Source: Mesocentrotus franciscanus (taxonomy: Eukaryota; Echinodermata; Echinoidea; Camarodonta; Strongylocentrotidae). Taken from it: a DNA stretch of 64,000 bases. The notes beneath the pieces are model-generated. The model had not been told where the DNA came from and did not search any database. It was given only the letters and a program-made list of their open reading frames with translations. Positions 34,801 through 45,638 of this stretch are shown here, in pieces (within the stretch, counting starts at the first letter, position 1; every line of letters begins with the position of its first letter). The stretch lies in NCBI GenBank assembly GCA_037976565.1, contig CP137675.1:25188831-25252830 (forward strand), given 5' to 3'. Made by a program: the position numbers and the translations under genes.

Positions 34801-35891
34801 ATAAATCAATGGTCTCGTTCAAAGATTAGCAGAATTCATGTGAAACTTCCTTCATAAAAGAGAACGAAAATCGAAATGATTAAACATCACTTCGATCTGC
34901 AACCAATCATGATCGTATATTTGGACTGTCGATTGTTACGTTTAAAACTGAACCCTTTTCAGGCAACAAGGCCCTAGAGCCTACCGTAAGACTATAAATG
35001 TTCTAAACTTACTTTCGGTTCTCTTTGGTCGGGTGTATCATATTTGTTGAATCGCAGCCCTACGCCGTTGCAGCTCCTTTGGACATCGTTGTTCCTGATG
35101 TTAGATGATGGAATGACTGCATCCACTATCCATGCTTTCACAAGCAGTTCGAGGTCGGAGCGACCGGGTTTAAGGATCTCGGGCAGTTCTTCTCTCCACT
35201 TCTTAACGGCTTTATCGCTCGGCATGAACAATGTGATAGAAGCTGTCAAAGTGGAAAAAAGGGAGGATATGTTTGGACTATGATCATCTTCTTCACCCCT
35301 CTCAAGACTCAACGTCTAACAAAAAGAACCAAAAGGGCAATGAATCTTAATGACGATACAAGCGTTACGATAAAGTAGTATTTCTGCCCTGTTAAGTTAT
35401 TTAAACAGGTGTTAAGGGTGTTTATTTTCCAACGTTTCTTCCTTGCATTGTATGGCCTTTTCCCTTTTTAAGATACTAAATGCAGTCTCTAAATTGCTGG
35501 AATCGCCGCCTAATAAGCGATCATCTTTGTAGCACTATATGTTCACCATTCAAATTTACTGACTCGAAATACCTTGAACCTGCTCAAATATGTACTGATA
35601 CTCACAGAGATCTTTATCCTGTAGAATCTTTCGGAGGTCTACTTGGTACAGAATCTCTGCAGCTTCGTCAAGTCCAAGGGTCGTTAGAGAAGAAAGGATG
35701 TACTTGTACTGGTCCGACACGGGACTGCGAGGTTTGGAAAACGACACCGAATTCTCGAAGATCCTCCTCAGGTACTCCGTGGACGAAATGGCTCTGTTTT
35801 GCTGGCTATCGTCGTCTGGGGTCAGGATAGTCATCGGAACGGCCATAGCCGAGCCGATGAGTAAGGCGAGGAGAGCGAGTACAGACTGCAT
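31704..35891 (-). CDS. secreted protein with two FAS1 (fasciclin) domains, five exons
   Basis: Predicted extracellular adhesion/matrix protein of the periostin/TGFBI/fasciclin-domain type. Exons 35891-35606, 35242-35013, 34335-34140, 33699-33481, 31843-31704 join into a complete frame of 356 residues, all GT-AG. A signal peptide (residues 1-17, Leu/Ala-rich) precedes a short linker. FAS1 domain 1: H1-like I-T-L-F-M-P-S-D (about 98-105), H2-like V-I-H-I-V-D-K-V-I-Y-P (194-204), two Cys that could pair. FAS1 domain 2: I-T-M-F-V-P-T-N (242-249), Y-H motif L-L-K-Y-H-L-Y, sequon N-N-T at 266-268, and H2 G-V-L-H-I-I-N-R-V-L-I-P near the end. No membrane anchor follows, so it should be secreted. Shorter than vertebrate four-FAS1 proteins. 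A TATA box lies 130 bases upstream. Confidence 0.92.
33160..33433. mobile_element. MITE with TTAA target duplication, FAS1 intron 4
   Basis: TTAA at 33160-33163 and 33430-33433 flank perfect 15 bp TIRs AGGGAGTGTAGCATG (33164-33178, and inverse 33415-33429). TTAA duplication is typical of piggyBac and Kolobok elements. No coding potential; the interior is GC-richer than the host intron. Confidence 0.85.
33481..33699 (-). CDS. FAS1 protein exon 4
   Basis: 219 nt, phase 1 to 1. Encodes I-T-M-F-V-P-T-N-A-A-F and L-L-K-Y-H-L-Y. Donor G|GTAGGT. Confidence 0.92.
34140..34335 (-). CDS. FAS1 protein exon 3
   Basis: 196 nt, phase 0 to 1. Encodes I-I-T-V-N-G-A-R-I, the V-I-H-I-V-D-K-V-I-Y-P end of domain 1, and the first helix of domain 2 (L-V-D-I-P-A-F-S-K-V-I). 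Confidence 0.92.
35013..35242 (-). CDS. FAS1 protein exon 2
   Basis: 230 nt, phase 1 to 0. Encodes I-T-L-F-M-P-S-D-K-A-V and V-K-A-W-I-V-D-A-V-I-P. Acceptor GACAG, donor AAA|GTAAGT. Confidence 0.92.
35606..35891 (-). CDS. FAS1 protein exon 1
   Basis: 286 nt. ATG at 35891-35889, signal peptide, then L-T-T-L-G-L-D-E-A-A-E-I-L-Y, the first helix of FAS1 domain 1. Donor CTCT|GTGAGT, phase 1. Confidence 0.92.
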
Positions 35892-36020
35892 GATGGTGAG
35901 CTTGCTGGCTCTGCGTAGCTGGGTGCTGTCAAGTTCAAGTGGAGATTCAGCGTGCGTGACCTCTCGACAACCCGGGGAACAGCGAGAATAAGATGTGATG
36001 CATGGAGTAAAATGTTGGTC

Positions 36021-36027
36021 TTTTATA
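36021..36027 (-). promoter_or_regulatory. TATA box of the FAS1 gene
   Basis: TATAAAA on the minus strand, 130 bases upstream of the ATG at 35891. That leaves room for a start site near 35995 and a 5' UTR of about 100 bases. It is the only convincing TATA box next to a gene in this window. Confidence 0.6.
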
Positions 36028-36044
36028 CCCTAGACACCCAACCA

Positions 36045-38325
36045 TTAAGTATTTAATTATATGTACATTTTGTTCTTATTGCACACACCTGTTCCGAATT
36101 ATTATGCTTTAATGGTTGGAACACATTTTGCATACATTACTTGTTACTATGTCAGATGAGGGTCGCCAAGAGTAACAATAATGGTATAGGTATGCCTGAA
36201 ACTCGTCCGCAATATATAGACCTGTTTACTAATGTATTTCAATTTATGCATGTTTCCTTGCATGGTTACCACACTATGAACATGACGGGCAAAGAAAGAG
36301 TTTTCGTAATTTAACCAAATGTATGAATTTGCCTTTTTGAAACGCCTCGAAACGAATCATTTCATTCACCTGTTTCGAATAAATGTATCACAAAAGTCGG
36401 AATTAAAATTGCATACATTAGTTGTTGCTAGGTAGGACAAACATTATGTCTTGCCCTACCTTACAACACGTAATATATGCAATTTTTATTCTGACTTTTG
36501 AAATACAACTATTCGTAAAGGTGGATTAAATAATACGTATCGAGGGCCTTACAAGTATAAATTGTGTTGAATTACGAAAATGGCCCATTGAAACATAATA
36601 CTTGTACCAGGTGATTCGTCGTCACTAGGCACATGTTGGCATTTCATCATGTAATTCTACCCTCAAAAGAAGACCATTTCAGAATATAGGCATTTCTGGC
36701 AGTCAAAGGAAACCTCACCCAAGAAATGACTTTAGTTATCCTGAGAGATTTATTGTATTCTTGCCCATTAATCTACAAGATTCCCCACCAAAGTGTATGA
36801 GAGAGGCATAAAGCAAGGATAGTGTACAGTTTCTTAGCACGACATGGGCATCGCCATTTTTTGATAACGTGACGTACTACATGAAGTCGTTTATCAAGTA
36901 AATATATTCAAATTTATGGATATTTCCTTCCCAGGTGTGTGTGGTGATGAAGCATTTCATTCACCTGCTCTTATCCTTTGTCCTACAATTGCCAGTCAGA
37001 ACGCAAATTGCATTAACAAGTTGGTGCTCTTCTGGGGCGAAGGTTTCGCATAAACGAAATAGATTTGTCAGCAGATATATTTTAGTATTTTTAAATAAAT
37101 GAGTTACAATTGTTTCCCTGGTAAATATTTTTTGCCAAATATAATGTGTTACCTTCTCAACTATGATTTTCCCTCATTTAAAATTTAGGTTTTTGTTAAT
37201 GAATTATAAAGTCTTTCCAACTAAAGTTTGGTACATGCCTGTACAACTTCGCCTGGTACGTCACATTTTCATGAGAATGGCTGCGCTCGTGTCATGCCAA
37301 GAGGCATTACATCATGCCAAGAATATCATTTATATTTCTCTTGTATACTTTCGTAAGGAATATTGTACATCAAAGTGTAGGAATACCCCTCATTTTTCAG
37401 AATACCTACACTTATTCTTTGGGGTGAGGTTTCCTTTAAATCATGTTCTTTCCAGGTCACCAAGTGCGTCGTGAATTAGGACGTGTAACGATCTAATATT
37501 TATCTCAAGAGTAAGAATGGATCATTAGGTGTCGCTGGATCGAAACAAAAGTTTTGTAGAACAGAAGTTTCCATTGACAACTAAAAAGCTTTCAGAGGTG
37601 TGTCTGACATAACACCAACTATTGTATGCAGAGTGGATGCCATCCACAGAGATGCCATTGTTCATAGCAGGTGAATGAAAAGGCGGATAACCAGGGGTTA
37701 GGGAGATATGCATACATACACAAAATGTTATTAAACAGGTCTATTACGATTGTCTGACTTAGCAACAACTAATCGTCGCTGAGAACCCTCAAAAGTGCTG
37801 GTTATACCTTACAAATATAACGACAGCGAGGTTTGTAATTTAAGGTATAACATTCAGCGCCGTGTGTAATTATGTATTTATGTTAGCAAAAGGGAGTTAC
37901 TTAATTAAAAAAATAAATAGATATTGTTATCAGTGTGGTAGGTAGGTAGACTGACAATAATAACCGTAACGTTCTTAGACAGACAAAGATTTTCTGGAAG
38001 AAGAAGAAGAAGAGAGAATTACTAGCTCGTCAGTATAACGAAGGGTAATTGTAGAATTCTTTTTATAACGAAGTATTGGAGCGTGGAGATTGGAGGTTGG
38101 TGATAACAACATTTCAGCTGAACTTTTTAAGGAATTCTTTTGTTTAGTGGTAGCGGATAGTAATGTGTCCTTAAATAGACGGGTTTATTAACATATTCAA
38201 ATTTATGGACGTTTCTTTCATGGGGACCTAGTGACGAGTTATTCCATTAATATGTTATTACAGAATGAACTACAATACTTGGAATCCAGTCTGCACACAT
38301 TACTTGTTGCTATATGTCGGCAAAA
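36045..38325. repeat. cluster of interspersed repeat family B upstream of the FAS1 gene
   Basis: Five diverged copies: about 36045-36175, 36222-36440, 36885-37030, 37555-37750 (inverse) and 38185-38325. Shared landmarks are TTTATTAACATATTCAAATTTATG, a GTTTCCTTCATGG-like block, CATTTCATTCACCTGTT, and GCATACATTAGTTGTTGCTA. No coding potential and no clear terminal structure. A further copy is at 29878-30200. Confidence 0.68.
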
Positions 38326-38329
38326 CCTT

Positions 38330-40097
38330 GGGAAAGCTTTAAGGTGGGCATGAACAACTTAAAAAAAAAAAAGTATGCAACAAATTTGAAATGTTAGTGA
38401 ATTTGTCGACTGTAAGATAGAATTTTGTTTATATAGTATGAAACACTATATCGTTTTGGGTATTTATCGCGTTTTCTATTTAGTTGTTCATTGCAGGGTT
38501 TTTCCATAAATGTTGTTGTTTTCTTCGTGGATGTTTTATACCGAATAAAGGCCACGCGAGTCCATCATCCGGGTATCCACGTGTCATGTGTTGGGATCGC
38601 TTCATTTATAAATCGGTGCTGAAGGCTCATCAGTAAAATAGTATACATCGGTGAGCAAAACGATATCCATTATCTTTTCCACATATTATGGCAAACTTCT
38701 TGCTTCACATAAGGACAAATCTCACATAGGTCATTTACTTATGTGACGTAATGAGACTTATCTAACCTAAGACAAATCTTGGGAAATGTTGTGCATCAAG
38801 AAAGGAAACCATTGGACCTGTATAAACTGTAGGTATGATTTCTGGTAAGTGTGATAACCTTCAGGAGACCGATTTCATAGTTATCAATAATATGGAACCA
38901 TAAGAACGGACACCTTCAGCTTTTCATGGGAAGTGACACAGAACAATAACAAATCTACAGGTAACAATTCATTTTGGTGTGTGAACACGTCTTTATTGCT
39001 TCGTAATATGATGGGTTGTGTTATTAAATTGATCGGGTGTTTAACACTCTATAAAAATTACATGAAAACTTCTTGTAAATTGGAAAGAAGGAGTTGCAAT
39101 ATATTCAGCATTATCCATTTTGTAATCAGAGTTATCAAACGAAGAATACGTTATGTCGTTATGTTTCCAGACACTAACGTAGCGGAGGTGAAGTCATGGG
39201 AGGGGGAGGGCACTGGTTTATTTAGACAAAAATTATTAAGTCTACTTTCCTCCTTATTTTGACTCAATGCGCTACGCCATTGTATACTGAATATGCATCG
39301 CTTTTTGAGTGTGCTTGCGTGAAAATAGTAATGAATCCATTGAGTGTGAAAGTGTGTTGCTACAGGTATATTCCTGGGATCAAATCGAACAATCTTCTAA
39401 ATTATGATATGACACATTGTAGTCAAGATTTCAAATTATTCAGAGAAGAAAGATGACTTTTCCATCTCTGTTATAGGTAGGATCAATCAATGAAACATAT
39501 CAATATCATAGGAATATATCGTTAGTATGTTAAAACGTAAAAGCATAGATATATATATGCGTTGAATATCATATCAAGTGTATTTACAACATACTTACAG
39601 ATAATACATTTTCATAATTATTATATAAATACGTTCTATCTAACATCGGTAATAAAAACATATTACTACCGAATTCCCAATTGTTTACTGCTATGAATAT
39701 AGGCCTAAATATAGTGCAAAATGTATTTCCCCCCATAATCGTGAAAAAGCATCATTTGCAATTCAAGTATTAAATGTAATGTAATGGATAAGACTTTGTT
39801 TTGGTTGCTGCAATACAATATTATTGTTACAATTTCCATAGAGTTAATCTTAACTTTTAATTCTGATGCAAGATTACATTATAAAAGGAACATTGGAATA
39901 TGGAAGCGTAGATATAAATGGCAGTATCTCAAGGAAGTCAATGTTACTCTACACCTCCGCCTGAGGTGTAAGAAAACCTGCATCGATACGTACATGTATT
40001 TCGTCTGAAGTAATATAACTATTATTTCAAGGTGGAGCCGATATGAACTTTGACACTACTTCCCTTGTATTAACATCAATCCGAATTAGTTGCCATG
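38330..40097. other. intergenic, no gene seen
   Basis: AT-rich with several short open frames (up to about 110 codons near 38933) that show no motif, splice context or codon bias. Nothing else recognised. Confidence 0.55.
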
Positions 40098-40469
40098 TAG
40101 TGGCGGATCTACGGACGGGGGAGGGGGTATATAATCCTTTAAAACCCACTCTGACATTCCATACCTACATGATAAATACAAAGAAAGAATGTGCCTCTTA
40201 TTTGCCCCCCCCCCTCCCACAGAAAATTGAGTCCCCAATAACGCATTAGAAATAAAACAATATAACCCATTGTTTTTTGCGTTTGCTTGCTTGTCAGAGA
40301 ATTTTGTACTAAATTTAAATCTGAAGTGTGATACCTCTTTTTGCTAGTTAGTGTTTATTAGATTAAAAAAGGGCCTACAAATCTCATGACCCAGTTTGTT
40401 TGTTTTTAATTTGCTTGTCGCAGATTCTTGGGCAGGTGCACCCTCCCCCGACTACTGGATCCGCAACAG
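40098..40469. mobile_element. probable hAT-like MITE, degraded
   Basis: The left end TAGTGGCGGATCTACGGACG and the inverse of the right end (CTGTTGCGGATCCAGTAGTC) form imperfect TIRs, each followed by a G-rich run. They resemble the CAGNGGCGG termini of the element at 52146-53692. No 8 bp target duplication is legible. Confidence 0.5.
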
Positions 40470-41431
40470 AACAGGCACATTCTGCTTTCCCTGAAAGATG
40501 TACCTTTCGGCAGGCTCATTATCTTACAACCCAGCTATTAATCACACGACGTTCTCAAGATGTTCGCAAAACGTTTCAAGGACGTTCATGCGTTTATAGA
40601 ACGTTTATTTCCGTCCCTAAAACTTTTTTTGTTCCTGGAAAGTGTCATGTCACTATCACCCTGGTACACGCTAACACTAACCACGTGAATCACAGAAAAG
40701 GTAAATATTCAAGGCTGATATAAGATTGATGAAAAAAGAACAAGTACCCTTAAAAGGGATAAATTACATGTAGATTTATCTTGGTATTCCATTTCTAAAC
40801 TCCATATTCAATATGAGATACATCAAATATACCACAATTAAATGATGATAATCCATCTACCAATACACATCCATACTTGCTGTCCCGTATCACACTTCCT
40901 ACCATATAGCTGCAAGTGAACCAGCTCGCTTTCAAATATGTGTTCTTGTCTCGTTCGTGTCTCGTCTGAAAGTTTCAGCATAAATTTGGACTTTGTAGAT
41001 GTAGCACAAACTCTGCCCTTCTTTGGTGTGCATTTCTGTTCACCTGTTTAGGACAAGAGACTAGTGTCCTCTTTCCAAGTTTATCCACGGTTAGTTGGCG
41101 CCCTTGCCTTTAGTAGTCATTCGTAGGCATTTTTTCAGCAATACCCTCTATCGACCCAGGGGTTGTTTATGTGCTCCTGGCAGGTAGGATTTTTTGATAC
41201 TGTGATCTGGTTGATTCGCAATGTTCAAGTAACATTGGAGCCCCTTGAATACCACGGCGCGGAGAATTTGACAGCGTCCAAAAACTCAACATCACCATCA
41301 TCACCTTCATCATCTTTGGGAGGTGAAATTATGACAAATTGTTATCCTTGTCTCCGCTCAGATTATGTTTCCATCACCACGACGATCAAGTAAGTTAATA
41401 TATTTTCTTAATAATGCATTCTCCCGCTGTG
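40470..41431. other. 3' flank of the arrestin gene, nothing else recognised
   Basis: Likely contains the 3' UTR of the alpha-arrestin gene. No reliable polyadenylation site was picked. Confidence 0.45.
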
Positions 41432-41625
41432 TCAAACCGAAGTTGATTTGTCGGGCGAAGACGTCGCGACGTCGAGGTATTGGTGTCGAGGCGGCATGGG
41501 CGTCGACGTCGGGGTCTTATAGAAGTTGTAGAGAGGGGTAAATCCTAGTCCACCGTACACGTATTCGTTGTCCTCCTCGTCTCGTATTTCGTGAGCGCCC
41601 TGTGCACATTGCTCGTAGGAGTGAA
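41432..41625 (-). CDS. alpha-arrestin exon 7 (C-terminal tail)
   Basis: 194 nt, phase 1 to stop. Encodes L-H-S-Y-E-Q-C, an acidic stretch (E-I-R-D-E-E-D-N-E-Y) and a Pro/Ser/Thr tail. Acceptor CCCCAG. Confidence 0.88.
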
Positions 41626-44600
41626 CTGGGGATTGAGATATTTGTGGGGTAAAAAAAAAACGAATACCCCTTTTTAGAATTGTTTTCTTAATATCGTAGA
41701 CTACAGTGACGATGTACTAGTAGCACTTATTCTAATAACGTAATTCAAACAGTTGTCATTTTTTTCTAAACAGGTGCCATTCATACTGCACAGCTCATGC
41801 TGTGGACCTAACACCTTAGTCCAACTCTTACCTACTGTCAAACCTAATATAACACATGTTAATCCCATTTGCAATCCAAGCTCTCGACTACTTTTCGAAT
41901 TTCTAGCTGACAGTCCACGAGCATTGAGCATTCTTTTATAGCGTAAAAAGGTATAGGATATTTTATCCATTTAACTTCCCTCCAATACTATTTAAAACGC
42001 TATATTCTTTTAAAAAACTGACAAATTTGAATAAAAGTATTAAAGAGTAAACTTTGTAAACCGGAACAGGATATCTTTAACATTATCAAAGACATTTTTT
42101 CTTTTTACTCTTCATCATCGAAATCAAATAAAAACTTACGATCGTCCACGGACTTGCCCAGGTCAATATGAATATCGGCGATGGCCATGGCATTCTGACT
42201 GTCCACCGACCGACCAAAGAAACTGCCCTCTAGCGGTTCTGTACCTACAGTGATCTCTAACATGAGATCAACATCGAATGGCGTTGTGGCTACGTCGGCT
42301 GTAAACTGAAATGATAGCTTTAGTAAATATATATTTGATTCCATTCTAATGACAATAGTATTTGTTTTGTAAAGCGAATAGGGCCTTTCACTTTTTGTTA
42401 TAATTTTACGTCTCAATGCGCTACTAAGGTACCTTATCGCCTTTATTTTTAATCATCCTTGTCGAAAGAAACAAAATTCCGTTAATGCTGATAAAAAACA
42501 ATGCTGTTCTACTCGATTGCCGCATACTACAATATACATCTTTACGCGCTTCCAAATTACTTGGGGGGTAAATCAGAACATTTATGCCGCATTTATACAA
42601 ATGACCTTGTTATTAAACATTTTCGTTTAGTTTATAGTAACAATGTATAATGTAGAATACAAAAAAGATGTTTCAATGAAGCCGACAAATGAAACTTTGT
42701 TTTAATATGCAGGATTCATGGATACATAATATATGCATAGAGAAACAAATGATTAAGGGGTGGTATTCCGATAGCGCGTACTAAGTTAAGCCTGGCTTAA
42801 CTAGTTCACACTTTTATGGAGTGCCTGTTGCCAACTAATTTATCCTGTACAGATTATTTTAATCCTGCAATAAAAATTGTCCAAAATATTAGTTTTGCAA
42901 TGAAATGGGAAGAAAAAGATAATATGAGTATGAACCGATTTTTAATAAAGTCTTTGGTAGATTATCTTTGTCATGAATATTGAAGGAGGAAGATAAAACC
43001 TAGCATTCCATAGAAGTGTGAACTAAAATTCTTGTTTAGTCTGGACTTAGTCCCGGCTTAACTTATGAGAATACCACCCTAAGTGTTTAATGTTAATATC
43101 GTCATCATAATTATGACCATTACCAAATACATTATTCAGAGGATTTGTTTCTCATTTAAGGCAAATCTCATTTTCTTACCTTAATGTAATATTTGATATC
43201 AATGAAGCTGCACCCTTCTAGACCGGAGGCGGGTACAGGGGGTATGACGAGTGGTTTCTGCACCCATGTGGCTCTGGAATAGGAACCACACCCTTCCGAG
43301 CTTATACTCTTCACGACATGTGAGGTGGTACGGAAACCGGGCGCGCCCACCCCTTCTCTCCTGGCGCCGTAGTTCACGGACTGAGGGTGGAAAAGGAGTT
43401 GATTTGATATAAGTCATAAGAATAAAAAGGAAACAAAAACGAAGAAAGAAGGAATTAATGGAGAAAAAAGGAACTGAAAGGAAGAAGGAAAAAAGGAAGA
43501 ATGAAAGAAATGAAGAATAGATCTGTTAGTTATTTCTATGCATACATTGTGAACAAAAGTTTCAAACGACAACGTTAAAGCCTGCCAGAGGATTGCCTGA
43601 CATAGCAAAACATGAAACGAACTCCACCGGACAAATGCTCCCGCTTGTTTTACGGTTATTATGCGATGGGCACACGTTTTGTTCAGAACTCGCGCATTCC
43701 TCGTCCGGTACTTGTCAGTTCGCATTCCTCGACGTCCGGTTGACCCGATTCGCGGCCGGACCTGACATGCAACGGGTGAAACAGAGTTGTATCGGATAAA
43801 GACCGCATGTTCAGCGGATGATTATTGACAAGGAACGCACGGGAACTGATAAAGAACGGCGAGAGTTTGATCTCCATTACCAACCCATGACGGAGCTGTG
43901 AAGAGAAGACAGGAAGTCATTTGCCAAATTTATGAGGATGCCCCTTGAGGTTTTTGATGAGATCCTCGAACGAGTAATTCTGTGAATCAACAAAAACCTT
44001 TCTTCCCAGAGTCGGCCCTTCTCGGCTTTATTTTTTAAATCGCTCTTCTTTAAATTCCGTCGGCAGGGATGCTCCTCAACCTATTACAGGATTTGGCTTT
44101 CTTCCTCCTCATTTCGGAGGCGGCACGTTTTCTCGGGCTGTTTCTTTTATTATTATTATTTAATAGACTCGTGAGTTGTCTGTGAATGGGTGTGATATTA
44201 TCAGAGGCTACCTTTCAGGGATCTCCTGGTGCTCAGAAAGGGCTTCATCCTATGGCTCATCATGAGCTTCTGAAAGTTCTGGAGGTACAACTTCTCCCGA
44301 TACCGCAACTGCCTCTAGGGCGGCCCAACTGGCGCCACTAGCAAAGAGAGGAGTGGGGGAACTTGCAGCCCTCCTCCGGCCCAATCCTAGCCCTTTCCAG
44401 CATTTCCGAATTTCACCTATGGCATTTTGGAAAGAGCTGGTGATGTGGAGATTATGTGCGTTCGATTCACTATTTATATCCGTTTTTTCTGTCACATGAC
44501 ATGTACAAATACGTTGAAAGATCGTTTTTTAAGTTTCTCATTCGCTCGTCTTTCGTTTTGCCCGGTTCTTGCCCATTATTCATACCGTGGTGTCCGTTAC

Positions 44601-45074
44601 ATTGAAAGCATTGTCCTCTTCGTTTCAGGTAATTATCCGGTCAGTGTGTGTTTTTATCCGCTCCACACTCTGTTTGTGACATCCTCGACCAGCACCGGAG
44701 ACGACTTTTGCCACCGGATAATAATTTGTTGGCAAAGGTTCTATCCGCGGACGTCCGTTAACGCTATTCCCTAATGTGTGAAAGCTCCACTAACTGAGAA
44801 AAAAAATGAACACCGAATAGAAGTAGTTCGTAAATTGTATACTGAAATAATGAATTTCTCAAAGATCTATAGTCTTGTATTTCTTGGCCTCTCCATATTG
44901 GATATAGAATATAGAGCTGTTAGTGCCTAAGGGTTGACGCATTGAAGCATGATTTATAGAGAGAATTTTGTTCCACAAGAAAAATTGAATGAGACATGAT
45001 CCATACAATTATATTTGTATCTATTATTTTTCAATTGAATGATTCAATTGTATTTGTCATCTAAGCAATTTTGG

Positions 45075-45105
<31 letters not shown>

Positions 45106-45607
45106 ATATGTAACTATACTTGCGTGTGCGTGCGTGTGCCTGCATGTTTGTGTGTGTGTGTGACACTGTGTGTGGGTGTTTACTTATTTCTTTACTTTAC
45201 TAATTTCTTACAACTTTTTATTTACTTATTTTCTTTATTCCCAATCTTTTTTTATGGGGGGATAAGTGTGTCTGATGTTTTCATTTGTCACAATCTCCCA
45301 TCTTGCCTATTGGTATAAATTGACCCTAGGATATGTAGTACATTTTCTGGTACTTGGCGCTATTAATTTCATATCATTAGAACTTAATCACCTGAATTAG
45401 TTCTGCTTCTAACGTACACACACTGCGTCGACTTTTGTTTTCCAGGTTCGCAGAAATGTACACGACTTCCCCGGGGACGTAGCATTTCTTATCCGTATGC
45501 GCAGAAACGCTGATAGGCCCTGTTGCGCAGCACAGACAGCATACAATCTTCTCGTCCTCCGCGTACACAGGGCTCTGGAGAGGAGAGGTTAGGATGGAGG
45601 GAGGGGT

Positions 45608-45638
<31 letters not shown>

